Assembly: GCA_963790545.1 (NCBI GenBank) | Contig: CAWBPA010000017.1 | Span: forward strand, 806,001-870,000 | Reading direction: 5' to 3' | Length of the DNA stretch: 64,000 nt | From: DATBJG01 sp963790545 | GTDB taxonomy: Bacteria; Acidobacteriota; Vicinamibacteria; Vicinamibacterales; JAMQPK01 | Shown: in pieces, positions 28,928 to 37,815 of the stretch | Numbering within the stretch: position 1 is the stretch's first letter | Layout: every line of letters starts with the position of its first letter | Notes under the pieces: generated by a model | Databases searched by the model: none | The model's input: only the letters and a program-made list of their open reading frames with translations | Told to the model about the DNA's origin: nothing | Made by a program: the position numbers and the translations under genes

Positions 28928-30350
28928 TCAAAAGCGGCGTCGATTGCCGGGAGCGCGCGGCGCAGGTAAGTTGTACTCCTCATTGAACGCCGTCGCCCAC
29001 ATCCGTAACCGCTGGGGCTCCGGCCGGGTGAGCGGATTGGCACGTACCGCGGCTTCGACTATCCAGCTCACCGCGCGCGGTGGCACGCTTGACCAATCAA
29101 TCGTTCTCATGCCTGTCGGCCCCGCGACTACGAGCCGGCCATCCGCAGCGCCCCACACTTTGTTGAATTCGGCACCCGCTGGCAAATCGGGTCGGATCTC
29201 CAACGGCTTTTCCTCCGTCGCCGCGGCCACTCGGGCCCGCAGCCAGATCATCATGTCGCTCAGAAGTTGATACCTGCGCACCAGCGGTTCCGGCGGAGCC
29301 GCACCCCCTCGTTCCGCAGTCCTGAGCCAATTTGCAAAATCCTCGTAGCCGTACGTGAGCCGCGCCCTCTGACGCCGCTGCGCCAGCTCACCGGTCGGAG
29401 CCAATCCCGCAACGGCAGGCGTGGAAGCAGTTTCCGACGTCACAGCCGGCGCTGGAGATGGTAAGGCAGTGGAAGTGTCGGGCTTCGAGGGCGGCGTTGT
29501 CGTCGCTATTGGCGGCGCCGCAGCCGAGGCCGCCGGAATCGCAGACGACCGGGAATCGGCTGGAGGCGAAACTGATACCTGCGGTGCCGGCGATTCTCGA
29601 GCTGTGTCGCTCTCTGGCGTAGTCGGCGTCGTCGCAGTTGGTGGCGAGTCTGGCTGCGCGGCGGGGATTCGTTTAAGGCCTTCGTTCACCGAGTAGCCAA
29701 CGTAGGCAATCGCCGCCGCGAGAACCACGATGCCTCCAGCGATCCACACGTGACCGCCGGCCCGCCGACCGCGACTCGGCAGTCGACGTGCAGCCAGACC
29801 GGCAATGGCTTGAGGCCCGATCTGCAGAGCCTGCACCGCTTCGACGTTCTTCAACTCGAGGCGTTGAGGTTTTCCGACCGGAACCGCGAGCGAGCTGCGA
29901 ACGACTTCGAACACGGTCTGCGAGAGGCAGATGCCGCCTGGTTCCGCGTGTTCCTGCAACCGCGCGGCAATGTTCACGCCGTCACCCAGCGCGTCGCCAT
30001 TGGCAAGCACGACGTCGCCCAGATGAACGCCAATTCGGTGCCAGAGTTTCCTTGATTCGGTACCCGAGCCGCGCAGCCTCAGCAAACCGACGCTGAATAT
30101 CAACAGCACAGTGCACGGCCTGTACGGCGCTGCCGAAAAGCATCATCAAACCGTCGCCGGTGTTCTTCACGACTTGACCGTCGTACCGGCGACAGCTCTC
30201 AGTCATAGTCGCAACATCGCGCCGCATCGCGTCGAGCGCGGCTGGTTCGTCCTCGGTCACACGTGCGCTGAAGTCCACGGCGTCCGTGAAGACAATCGCC
30301 GCCAGCGTGCGCTGCCCGCTTGATGTCCGTCGGCTGTCGGATTCCGTCAT
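28928..30350 (-). CDS. Class III adenylate/guanylate cyclase with a following transmembrane segment (frameshift near 30040)
   Basis: About 474 residues. The catalytic domain is at the N-terminus: LAAIVFTDAVDFSARV (first metal Asp), VVKNTGDGLMMLFGS (second Asp), then after the frame change IGVHLGDVVLANGDALGDGV and NIAARLQ. One membrane segment follows near residues 200-225 (VWIAGGIVVLAAAIAYVGYS), then a Pro/Thr/Ser-rich linker and a C-terminal region of about 130 residues (YEDFANWLRTAERGG). A start at ATG 30350 fits the domain edge. The cytoplasmic cyclase would thus be anchored by a downstream helix, with the tail outside. Whether ATP or GTP is used cannot be read with confidence. Confidence 0.85.
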
Positions 30351-30356
30351 GATTCG

Positions 30357-30403
30357 TACGGGGTCAGACCCCGTCACGAAATCTGTAATGGGGTCGGACC
30401 CCC
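30357..30403. repeat. REP-like pair of GGGGTCNGACCCC palindromes
   Basis: ACGGGGTCAGACCCCGT (30358-30374) and GGGGTCGGACCCC (30390-30402) are separated by about 15 nt. Palindromes of this form are seen near REP-associated tyrosine transposases in other bacteria; no such transposase lies in the window. It separates the cyclase start from the MBL stop at 30409. Confidence 0.6.
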
Positions 30404-30408
30404 GTCCT

Positions 30409-31437
30409 CTAGTTCAACCGCTGCAGGCCTGCCTTGGCGCATTCATCGGCGACGGTCAGATATCGTTGAACGCTGTCGTTGCCAATGACGTATGGGTGCG
30501 GATCCCCAGCACGACGTTTTGCAAGGCGTGGCAGTTTTGTCTTCGAACCGTCGAAGTTCGTGTGATTCGCGATCAAGACGTCCGCGCCAGCCTTCGCGAC
30601 GATGTCCCTGAATCGCTGAGCGGATTTACTGTAAGTCTCGAACCAGAAGCGGTCGGGACGCTCCGGTGTGATGTACGCACCGCGGTTGGTGGTCCAGTTG
30701 AACGCGGTTCCCCCCCACGCAGCCGCAAGATGAGGCTTTCCACCATCCTTCACCGGAACGAGCGTCGAGATCGTGCCCAACGTGTGGCCGGGGGTCAGAT
30801 AGAGCGTCACGGTGGTATCCCCAAGCGTGAGGCGCTGGCCATCGGTGGCCACCATGTCACGCTTGGGTTTCGGCCAGGCTCCTTTCGTCCGCTCCACCAG
30901 ATCCCAGTCGTCGGCCGACATCACGACGCGAGCCCCCAACGTCTCCTGCAGGTACCTTGCACCGCCGACGTGATCCCGATGGGCATGACTGACGATGACA
31001 TACTTGATCGTCGTAGGATCCAATCCGAGCTTCTTCAGCCCACCAACCACTTCATCCTCGACCGAATAATCGAAGATCGCATCGATCAGAATGATGCCCT
31101 CCGACGTGGTGACAGCCCACGCCGAGTATTCAATCTCCCCGACGAAGTACAGATTGTCGAACACCTTTGCCGGTTCGGCATGCCACAACGACCGCTCGGG
31201 CGGACCTTGCTGGGGCGCGGCACCGGTCTGAGGTGCGGCAGTCGATGCGGGAACAGGCGCTGGCGCCGCGCATATGCGGTCGAACAAACCAAGATGATCC
31301 TGGCCTGCCGCCGCACGCGCTGCTGCCACCCTGGCATCCACGAGCTTTTCTCGCGTCTCCTGCCCTGCCACGGATGCCATGCCAATTCCCAACGCCAGCG
31401 CCAGACCAAGGAGGGCGGGCAATCTGTGAGACGTCAT
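30409..31437 (-). CDS. Secreted subclass-B3-like metallo-beta-lactamase-fold protein
   Basis: 342 residues, ATG 31437, with GGAGG four bases upstream. Signal peptide 1-25. Motifs follow the B3 order: VSHAHRDHVGGARYL (HxHxDH near residue 150), LTPGHTLGTISTLVPV near residue 220, and LIANHTNFDG near 293. GIILIDAIFDYSVED is the typical strand before the active site. The B3 arrangement is compatible with beta-lactam hydrolysis, but many environmental members have other substrates, and an Ala/Pro-rich segment (residues 57-79) precedes the core. Confidence 0.85.
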   Translation of the reverse strand: MTSHRLPALLGLALALGIGMASVAGQETREKLVDARVAAARAAAGQDHLGLFDRICAAPAPVPASTAAPQTGAAPQQGPPERSLWHAEPAKVFDNLYFVGEIEYSAWAVTTSEGIILIDAIFDYSVEDEVVGGLKKLGLDPTTIKYVIVSHAHRDHVGGARYLQETLGARVVMSADDWDLVERTKGAWPKPKRDMVATDGQRLTLGDTTVTLYLTPGHTLGTISTLVPVKDGGKPHLAAAWGGTAFNWTTNRGAYITPERPDRFWFETYSKSAQRFRDIVAKAGADVLIANHTNFDGSKTKLPRLAKRRAGDPHPYVIGNDSVQRYLTVADECAKAGLQRLN

Positions 31438-31454
31438 GCGGCCTCCAATTCAAA

Positions 31455-31645
31455 TGCTGAACCACCAAGATCCTGAACCACGACGACACGAAGCACACGA
31501 AGAAGAATTCACTGAAACCACGAAGACGCGAAGTTCACGAAGAAAGCAGTTTTTGAAAAAGAATCCTTCGTGAGCTTCGTGTCTTCGTGGTTCATTCTTA
31601 GTGCCTTCGTGGTTCGTTCCTTGTGCCTTCGTAGTTCGTTCATCT
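31455..31645. repeat. Nested hairpins of CACGAAG-type 8/9-nt-period arms
   Basis: The inner hairpin pairs 31517-31542 with 31566-31591 (units such as ACCACGAAG and TTCACGAAG). Outer arms near 31477-31503 and 31601-31645 carry the same units. It occupies nearly the whole 236-bp gap between two minus-strand genes. Confidence 0.75.
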
Positions 31646-31673
31646 GTTGGACCCGCTTGTGTGGTCCACACCG

Positions 31674-32972
31674 TTATTTCGCCGTTGGCTCATTTAGTGG
31701 TTCGATCCGCAGAAGCGCGGCCTCGTCTTCTTCCGTAAGCAGATACAGCAGCCCATCAGGGCCCTGCCGCACGTCACGAATGCGCTGGTGAAGCTCTCGC
31801 AACATGGGCTCACGCCGAATTTCTTCCCAGCGGTCGTTGAACGCTATGCGCTGGAGCTGACCCGTGCGCGGAATCTCTCCTTCTCTCATTCCCCCCACAA
31901 ACACGCTTCGCTTCCAGGCGGGAAAACGATCGCCAGTGTAGAACGCCATGCCAGACACCGCGATCGACGGCACCCACACGACGTGAGGCCGTTCCATGCC
32001 GTCTCGCCACGGACTTGGTGAAATGAAAGGGCCGAGGTAGTCCCGTCCGTCACTGACGAACGGCCAGCCATAGTTTTTTCCGCCGCGAATGACGTTGATT
32101 TCATCTCCGCCGTTCGGCCCCTGTTCCCCGGCCCAGATTTCACCATTGTAGGGATTGACGGCGAGCGCCAACTGGTTGCGATGCCCCATCGAATAGATGG
32201 CCGGTTTATAGCCGGCTTTTCCAACGAATGGGTTGTCGGGGGGCACGCTACCGTCTTCGCGAAGGCGAAGCAGCTTGCCGGCGTAGTCGCCGGGGTTTTG
32301 CGGGCGGTCAAGGCTGACCTTCGGCCCCGTGCCTGGCCCGCCAATGGTCATGTAAAGCATGCCGTCGGTGCCAAACACGATGCGCGAGGCTTCGGTATCG
32401 ACATCGTCCGACACAAAAATGTCGCGGACATCGGTCAGCGCCGAGCCGTCCCAGGAACCGCGCAGGATGGCATTGCTGGCCAGGTTGTCGCCAATGGGTT
32501 TGTGGTACGAGATGTAAATCCACTTGTTGTCGGCAAATCGAGGATGGAGCGCGATGTCCATCAAGCCGGCCATCGTCGCTCGCGAGAGTACTTTCGGAAT
32601 GCCTCGAACCGGATTCGGATCCAAGACCCCGTGATGCACGACCCGCAATCGACCCTCACGCTCGGTGACGAGCATCGTGCCATCGGGCAGGAACGCAAGA
32701 CTCCATGGATGTGAGAGACCCTTGGTGACGACCACGACCCTGATGTCACGCTGTTCAGCGGTCTGCAGCAGAAAGGGCCCCTCTCCCAGGGGTGGGGACG
32801 GCCAGATCACGGCAGGCGGCGCCACGCCTTTGAAATCGCGGGACGTGGGATACGGATACTTCGCCTGCTGCCCGTGGCCGTCGGCGGTCGAGATCGTCAA
32901 GAGCAGACCGCCCAGAGCGGCGAGGATGCCGCGCCGGACGGTGAAAATGGTCATGCCACCCCGATGTTTCAT
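31674..32972 (-). CDS. PQQ-dependent aldose sugar dehydrogenase-like protein (soluble GDH family)
   Basis: 432 residues from ATG 32972, with GGAGG four bases upstream. Signal peptide, then GLSHPWSLAFLPDGTMLVTE, which carries the catalytic His/Trp region of the soluble glucose dehydrogenase family. Further motifs: DIALHPRFADNKWIYISY, SRIVFGTDGMLYMTIGG, IYSMGHRNQLALAVNP, EIWAGEQGPNGGDEINVI and NYGWPFVSDG. It oxidises aldoses in the periplasm with PQQ as cofactor. No PQQ biosynthesis genes are in the window. May act with the lactonase-like SMP-30 protein at 26180. Confidence 0.9.
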   Translation of the reverse strand: MKHRGGMTIFTVRRGILAALGGLLLTISTADGHGQQAKYPYPTSRDFKGVAPPAVIWPSPPLGEGPFLLQTAEQRDIRVVVVTKGLSHPWSLAFLPDGTMLVTEREGRLRVVHHGVLDPNPVRGIPKVLSRATMAGLMDIALHPRFADNKWIYISYHKPIGDNLASNAILRGSWDGSALTDVRDIFVSDDVDTEASRIVFGTDGMLYMTIGGPGTGPKVSLDRPQNPGDYAGKLLRLREDGSVPPDNPFVGKAGYKPAIYSMGHRNQLALAVNPYNGEIWAGEQGPNGGDEINVIRGGKNYGWPFVSDGRDYLGPFISPSPWRDGMERPHVVWVPSIAVSGMAFYTGDRFPAWKRSVFVGGMREGEIPRTGQLQRIAFNDRWEEIRREPMLRELHQRIRDVRQGPDGLLYLLTEEDEAALLRIEPLNEPTAK

Positions 32973-33056
32973 CCAACCTCCATGCGCCTCTGACTATAGT
33001 CCAAAGACCTGTGCTACCTTGACACACCCGTCGAGGATGGCTCTCAAGGAGGTTAT

Positions 33057-33539
33057 ATGGCGCGCGACGAAACACCTGTGACGCGCGAGACCCCGCGGTC
33101 CCCTGACACAGCAACCATGACGCGCGATGAAGTCATCGCGCTCTTCAACCGGCGCCAGGACGCCTACGACAACCTCGACGCGGCAAGGCTTGCGGCAGAC
33201 TATGCCGACGACTGTATCGTGGACAGCCCGACGGGTGGCACCCATACGGGCCGGGTTGCGGCCGAAAAGGTGCTGCGGACGGTTTTTGACGCGTTTCTCG
33301 ACCTGAAGGTCCGCACCGACCGATTGATCGTGGATGGCAATCAGGTCGCCCAGGTGATGAGCGTCGCAGGAACCGACCTCGGTGGTTTCCTCGGTCTTCC
33401 GGCGACCGGGAAGATTTTTCACCTGCCAGCCGTGTTCTTGTACGAGCTGAACGGAGCGCAGATCGTTCGCGAGCGTCGTATCTATGACTTTACAGGCATG
33501 CTGGTGCAAATCGGTGTGTTGAAAGCGAAACCAACATAA
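33057..33539 (+). CDS. SnoaL-like ester cyclase
   Basis: 160 residues, ATG 33057 with AAGGAGG five bases upstream; no signal peptide, so cytoplasmic. The fold: MTRDEVIALFNRRQDAYDNL, AADYADDCIVDSPTGGTHTG, VFDAFLDLKVRTDRLIVDGN, GTDLGGFLGLPATGKIFHLP and IVRERRIYDFTGMLVQIG. The GLPATGK segment with the FLxxPAT pattern is typical of ester cyclase/SnoaL-like polyketide-cyclase relatives. Substrate unknown. It immediately precedes the carboxylesterase gene, whose start region is a heptamer repeat beginning 14 bases after this stop. Confidence 0.82.
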   Translation: MARDETPVTRETPRSPDTATMTRDEVIALFNRRQDAYDNLDAARLAADYADDCIVDSPTGGTHTGRVAAEKVLRTVFDAFLDLKVRTDRLIVDGNQVAQVMSVAGTDLGGFLGLPATGKIFHLPAVFLYELNGAQIVRERRIYDFTGMLVQIGVLKAKPT

Positions 33540-33552
33540 AGAAGAATTCGGA

Positions 33553-33636
33553 TTCTGCCTTGAGTCTTCTAAATTCTGCGTTCTGCATTCTGGCTTCTGG
33601 CTTCTGCCTTCTGATTACTGTCTGCTGTCTTCTCTC
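33553..33636. repeat. Twelve tandem heptamers overlapping a gene start
   Basis: The heptamer TTCTGNC and variants runs for exactly 12 units (TTCTGCG, TTCTGCA, TTCTGGC and so on) without a break in period. It covers the TTG start at 33560 and about the first 25 codons of the carboxylesterase. It is equivalent to one arm of the hairpin at 15465. Confidence 0.85.
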
Positions 33637-35177
33637 TTTTCCGGTGAACGCTGAAATCGTCGGCCCGGTTCGCATCGAGGCGGGGGCCCTTTCTGGCGCC
33701 TCTGGATTGCGGCCTGGGGTTCGAGTGTTCAAGGGCATTCCTTTCGCGGCTCCACCGGTGGGTCCTCTTCGTTGGCGAGCACCGCAGCCGGTTGCGCCGT
33801 GGAACGGCGTACGCCGAGCCGATACGTTCGGCCCTGTGTGTATGCAGCCCGCCGGGGTGGGACGGATCAATGTGTCGGTCGATCTGCCGGACGCGCCCGC
33901 CCCGAGCGAGGATTGCCTGTACTTGAATGTCTGGACCGCCGCAGCTTCTTCGACAGAGCGACGGCCCGTCATGGTCTGGATCTTTGGCGGGGCCTACACC
34001 GAGGGGGCGGGGTCGAGTCCGCACAACGACGGTGAGGCCCTTGCCCGAAAAGGAGTCGTGGCCGTTACGGTCAACTATCGTCTTGGTCCCTTCGGATTTT
34101 TTGCTCACCCTGCCTTGACGACTGAATCCGGACGGAACGCATCGGGCAACTACGCGATGATGGATCTCATCGCCGCGCTGCGGTGGGTCCAGAAAAACAT
34201 CGGCGCCTTCGGCGGCGATGCCAGCAACGTGACGATTTTTGGTGAGTCGGCGGGTGCGGCTCTAGCTGCCGGCCTTGTGGGATCACCGGAAGCCAAGGGT
34301 CTCTTTCAGCGTGCGATCTCGCAGAGCGGCGCGTGGATGGGATTGAGCATGGCTCCGATGCGCACGCGAGCATCGGCGGAAGAGGCTGGCGTGAAGGCCG
34401 CGGCGGCCCTCAAATCGGAATCGCCTGCAGATCTGCGGGCCCTGTCAGCCTTGGAGATTCAGAAAGGGCTTCGTGGCGCCGGCATGATCGTCGACGGTTG
34501 GATCGTGCCAGTAGACCTCTCAATCACGTTCGCACAGGGGCGGCAGCATGCGGTCGATGTGCTCGTGGGAGCCAACAAGGACGAGGGATCGTTCGTCCTG
34601 CGCGGTCCCACCGCTGAACAGTGGACGAGCCGGGTACGCAGCAGGTGGGGTGACCTTGCCGAACCGTACCTCAAACTCTACCCGGCGGGATCCGACGGTG
34701 AGGCCGCCCGATCATCCGAAGAGGCATTTCGTGACGAAATGTTCTGGCACATGCGTTTGTTCGCCGAGGCGCAAGCCCTGCGCGGGAGCAAGGCGTTCCT
34801 GTACTACTTCACACACGAGCCGCCAACCGATCCAGGAAAACCGAATCTCCGGGCCACTCACACCGCGGAGATTCCTTACGTCTTCAACAACCTCGCACCG
34901 CCCCGTGTTTTTCCCGACGGCAGCTCTCCGGCGCTTGCCTCTGCATCGCCACGCGATCGCGCCCTCGCCGACACGATTTCGTCGGTACTGGGTGAACTTT
35001 GCGCGCCGCGGCGATCCCAATGGCAACGGGCTGGACACGTGGCCCGCATTCCGCGACAAGATCAGCAGCGGGCCGATGATTCTCGATGACAGTGTTGACG
35101 GTCAGCGCGCGCCGGATGTGGCCAAACTCGAGTTATACGACGCGCTCTACGACAGGATGATGGCAGGACTGAAGTAG
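33560..35177 (+). CDS. Type-B carboxylesterase, repeat-derived N-terminus, frameshift near 34985
   Basis: About 538 residues. Type-B motifs: VFKGIPFAAPPVGPLRW, SEDCLYLNVWTA, VMVWIFGGAYTEGAG (oxyanion hole), and the nucleophile elbow TIFGESAGAALAAGL with Ser near residue 228. The catalytic His is probably in ATHTAEIPYVFNNL. Near 34985 the frame shifts to YWVNFARRGDPNGNG and ends MMAGLK at 35177. The start is TTG 33560. Residues 1-26 are encoded by a 7-nt tandem repeat and form a hydrophobic, Cys-rich segment resembling a signal peptide, followed by FPVNAEIVG. It hydrolyses carboxylic esters, likely outside the cytoplasm. Confidence 0.88.
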
Positions 35178-35204
35178 CGCGGACCCTTAAGGGTCCGCGT
35201 CATG
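35175..35204. repeat. GTAGCGC-flanked perfect palindrome
   Basis: A perfect 22-bp palindrome (35178-35199; arms CGCGGACCCTT and AAGGGTCCGCG) follows GTAG. The TAG is the stop codon of the carboxylesterase. A T-rich stretch lies about 12 bases downstream, too far for a classical terminator. Confidence 0.7.
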
Positions 35205-35238
35205 GATCGTTTTTGATCGTTTCACACGGGGGAGCGAA

Positions 35239-36261
35239 ATGGATCATCTGATCAGAACGCTGGTATTCACTATTCTTCTTGGGGCCGCCGCTTCCGCTCA
35301 GGCGCCGCCACCACAACCCGCCACGCCCGCGCCGCCCGCCGTGTGGACGATCACCGCCGACATGAATGCACCGGAGAGCGCGTACTATGACGCGGCCTCG
35401 AAGTCCGTGTTTGTGTCATCCATCAATGGACAGATTGCCGAAAAGGACGGCAACGGGTACATCTCGCGATTGTCGCCCGACGGCAAAGTGATCAATGCCA
35501 AGTGGGCCACTGGCCTCAACGCCCCAAAGGGGCTTCGGAGCACGGCCGGCACACTGTGGGTCGCCGATATCGACGAGGTCGTTGGCATTGAGATCGCGAG
35601 CGGACGCATCGCCTCGCGCGTGCGCATCGAGGGGGCGCGGTTCCTCAACGATCTGGCAACGGCTCCGGACGGCACCATTTACGTGTCCGACTCGCAGGGG
35701 TTCCGCATCTACGCGATCAAGGACGGCAAAGCGTCGGTTTTTGTCGAGGGCGAGGATGCGATTGAAACGCCAAATGGAGTGCTGGTCGACGGCACCAGGC
35801 TCATCGTCGGGTCACTCGGTCGCGGAGCGTTTGGCCCTCCACCCACGCCGGGCGGCCGGGCCGGTGCCCCACCAGCTGACGGACGCGGTGCCGATGCCGC
35901 CCGAGGAACGGGCGATGGCCGCGGTGCTCCACCTCCAGGACGCGGCCGCGGCGCCCCTCCCGGAGGTGGCGGGCGACTGTTCGCCTTTGATTTGAAGACC
36001 CGGCAGCGCACGGTCGTCACGCCGGAGCCGATTGGAGGCATTGACGGGATCGAACCGGATGGTCGTGGCGGCTATCTCGTCACCGACGTATTTGGTTCGC
36101 GAATCTTGCACGTCTCGGCGTCGGGGACGACACGCACGATCCTGCAGCTGGCAGCGGCAGGCGCAGACTTCGGGTACATCGAAGCCCAGCGACTTGCCAT
36201 CGTGCCGTATCTCTTCGGCAACAATGTGGCCGCCTACGATCTGACGAATGCCTTGAAATGA
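35239..36261 (+). CDS. Secreted SMP-30/NHL-type beta-propeller protein with Gly/Pro/Arg insert
   Basis: 340 residues, ATG 35239, with GGGGGAG upstream. Signal peptide (LVFTILLGAAASAQA) then a Pro-rich linker. Propeller strands: APESAYYDAASKSVFVSSIN, GYISRLSPDGKVI, APKGLRSTAGTLWVADID, FLNDLATAPDGTIYVSDSQG and DGIEPDGRGGYLVTDVFGS. A disordered insert rich in Gly, Arg, Pro and Ala interrupts the sheet near residues 200-245. The EGP-type lactonase ligands are not all visible, so enzyme activity is doubtful. Its stop overlaps the next start (ATGA at 36258), implying translational coupling. Confidence 0.82.
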   Translation: MDHLIRTLVFTILLGAAASAQAPPPQPATPAPPAVWTITADMNAPESAYYDAASKSVFVSSINGQIAEKDGNGYISRLSPDGKVINAKWATGLNAPKGLRSTAGTLWVADIDEVVGIEIASGRIASRVRIEGARFLNDLATAPDGTIYVSDSQGFRIYAIKDGKASVFVEGEDAIETPNGVLVDGTRLIVGSLGRGAFGPPPTPGGRAGAPPADGRGADAARGTGDGRGAPPPGRGRGAPPGGGGRLFAFDLKTRQRTVVTPEPIGGIDGIEPDGRGGYLVTDVFGSRILHVSASGTTRTILQLAAAGADFGYIEAQRLAIVPYLFGNNVAAYDLTNALK

Positions 36262-36812
36262 CGACGAGACTTCTTCTGCTGCTCGCACTGGTGACAGGGG
36301 TGACGTGTCTGACCTCCGCGCAAACATTCAACACTTCAGCCGGAACTGCGGCAACACCAACCCCTCGTCTCTCTTACGCGTTTGAAATTCGAGCCCAGGT
36401 CGCCGCGCCGGTCGAGTTGGGCACGACTGCGCTTGGTCGTCGGCGGATCATTGCGATCAACGGTGGAACCTTTGAGGGGCCGACCCTGAAAGGAAAAGTC
36501 TTACCGGGTGGGGCAGACTGGCAAATCGTGCGCGCGGATGGCTTGACCGATCTGGACGCTCGCTACACGCTCCAGACCAGCAACGGACACCTCATCTACG
36601 TCCAGAACAAGGGAATCCGGCACGCCCCGCCGGAGGTGATGCAGAAGTTGCTCGCCGGTCAGGACGTCGATCCGGCCCTTGTCTACTTCCGAACGTCCCC
36701 GGTGTTCGAAACCGCGGCCCCTGAGCTGCAATGGCTCACCCGTTCAGTCTTTGTGGCCACTGCAGAACGCCATCCGTCGGACGTGATTATCCGCGTGTGG
36801 AAGGTCGAGTGA
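36258..36812 (+). CDS. Secreted DUF3237 protein
   Basis: 184 residues, starting within the stop codon of the upstream propeller gene. Signal peptide 1-21 (LLLLLALVTGVTCLTSAQ). DUF3237 pattern: LSYAFEIRAQVAAPVELGTT, RRRIIAINGGTFEGPTLKGK, GGADWQIVRADGLTDLDARY, GHLIYVQNKGIRHAPPEVMQ, YFRTSPVFETAAPELQWL. The ending RSVFVATAERHPSDVIIRVW is the usual C-terminus. The domain is a beta-barrel of unknown function, often near sugar- or lactone-handling genes. The coupling with a propeller protein suggests a shared exported pathway. Confidence 0.85.
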   Translation: MTTRLLLLLALVTGVTCLTSAQTFNTSAGTAATPTPRLSYAFEIRAQVAAPVELGTTALGRRRIIAINGGTFEGPTLKGKVLPGGADWQIVRADGLTDLDARYTLQTSNGHLIYVQNKGIRHAPPEVMQKLLAGQDVDPALVYFRTSPVFETAAPELQWLTRSVFVATAERHPSDVIIRVWKVE

Positions 36813-36971
36813 ACTCTCCCTCGGGGAGGAATTCTTCGATTCAGAATCGCGGTCAGCAACAAAACGTAGACTTTTGGTCGCCGCGGCTCGGGAAGATCGG
36901 CCGCATGAAAGGCCTCCGTCCAGTCGATTGCGCGCGATTTTCTTGGCAAGGAAACTGCTATTCATCCGTGC

Positions 36972-37418
36972 GTGAGTCACGATCATGCCTTCGCCACGGC
37001 GCTGCCCGACGGTCACCACGGCCTCAGCCGCTCTGAGGCGGATCGCCGGAACCATCCACGCCTCAAATACTCCGAGGTATCGCCGCCCCCGGCGGCTCGC
37101 ATTCTCAGTCGACCCCGAGTGCGGCTGGTCAACGTTTCGCCGGGCGGTGTCTTGCTGGATGCGCCCTTTCAACTGAGACCGGGATCCGAGCTGGTCCTCG
37201 AGGTGTCGACAGACTCTGCCAACGCCACCACACGCGCCGACAGCCTCGCTGTGGCCATGCATGTGTTGAGATGCTACGTCTCAGAGCTGAAAGAGGGGGT
37301 CCGGTACCAGGCAGCCGGACAATTCGGACAATTCGGCCTCGGGCTCACCTCGCCCTTTGGGTATCTCAAGACTGAGGATTGGCACCGCCTCCTCCGGATT
37401 CTCGAATCGTTCCGCTAA
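36972..37418 (+). CDS. PilZ-domain protein
   Basis: 148 residues from GTG 36972; no strong ribosome-binding site. The region from DRRNHPRLKYSE to LVNVSPGGVLLDAPFQLRPG shows the PilZ pattern RxxxR followed by (D/N)xSxxG, the residues that bind cyclic di-GMP. The first acidic position is Asn instead of Asp. Strands LVLEVST and HVLRCYV, and the helix LKTEDWHRLLRILESF, complete the domain. It is a single-domain cytoplasmic receiver. No diguanylate cyclase is encoded in the window. Confidence 0.8.
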   Translation: MSHDHAFATALPDGHHGLSRSEADRRNHPRLKYSEVSPPPAARILSRPRVRLVNVSPGGVLLDAPFQLRPGSELVLEVSTDSANATTRADSLAVAMHVLRCYVSELKEGVRYQAAGQFGQFGLGLTSPFGYLKTEDWHRLLRILESFR

Positions 37419-37460
37419 AGACAGACGCCAAGCTGACAGGCCTGACCGCTTCCGCCAAGG

Positions 37461-37503
37461 TTGACAAGTATCGTTCGTTGATATATCGTCCGTCGATATA
37501 TCG
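37461..37503 (+). promoter_or_regulatory. padR promoter/operator with repeated ATATATCG
   Basis: TTGACA at 37461 can serve as -35. The octamer ATATATCG occurs at 37481 and 37496, 15 bp apart, and the ATG of padR follows immediately. A -10 element within the first copy would place the transcript start within about ten bases of the ATG, giving a very short or absent leader. The repeats are a likely autoregulatory PadR site. Confidence 0.55.
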
Positions 37504-37815
37504 ATGGTTCCCACACGCATTGAATTCCACGTGCTCATCGGGCTTCTGGATGGTCCCAGACATGGGTACGGGATCATGCAGGATGTCGCCGAGCTCACCG
37601 CCGGGGCCCTGCAACTCGGTCCCGGCACGTTGTACAGCGCCATCAAGCGGTTGCTACGTGACGGGCTCATCGAAGAATGCGACGCCGATGCCGAACGACG
37701 CCGCTGCTATCGACTCACGCGCAAGGGCAAGAGTGTAGCTGCTGAAGAGGCGCAGCGATTGTCGGAGTTGGTCCGGGCGGCCCGCAAACGCGGTCTCCTC
37801 CCATCCGCATCATGA
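37504..37815 (+). CDS. PadR-family transcriptional repressor
   Basis: 103 residues, ATG 37504. Standard PadR: EFHVLIGLLDGPRHGYGIMQ, then QLGPGTLYSAIKRLLRDGLI (recognition helix), and the wing RRCYRLTRKGKSVAAEEAQ with a short C-terminal dimer helix. These regulators commonly repress an adjacent membrane-protein gene. Here its stop overlaps the start of 37812-38672 by four bases, so they are cotranscribed and coupled. A repeated ATATATCG box directly upstream is a candidate self-binding site. Confidence 0.92.
   Translation: MVPTRIEFHVLIGLLDGPRHGYGIMQDVAELTAGALQLGPGTLYSAIKRLLRDGLIEECDADAERRRCYRLTRKGKSVAAEEAQRLSELVRAARKRGLLPSAS

Noticed and set aside
30409..31437. Antibiotic-resistance beta-lactamase
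   Set aside because: The B3-like zinc site is present, but environmental relatives act on many substrates and there is no mobile-element or resistance context.
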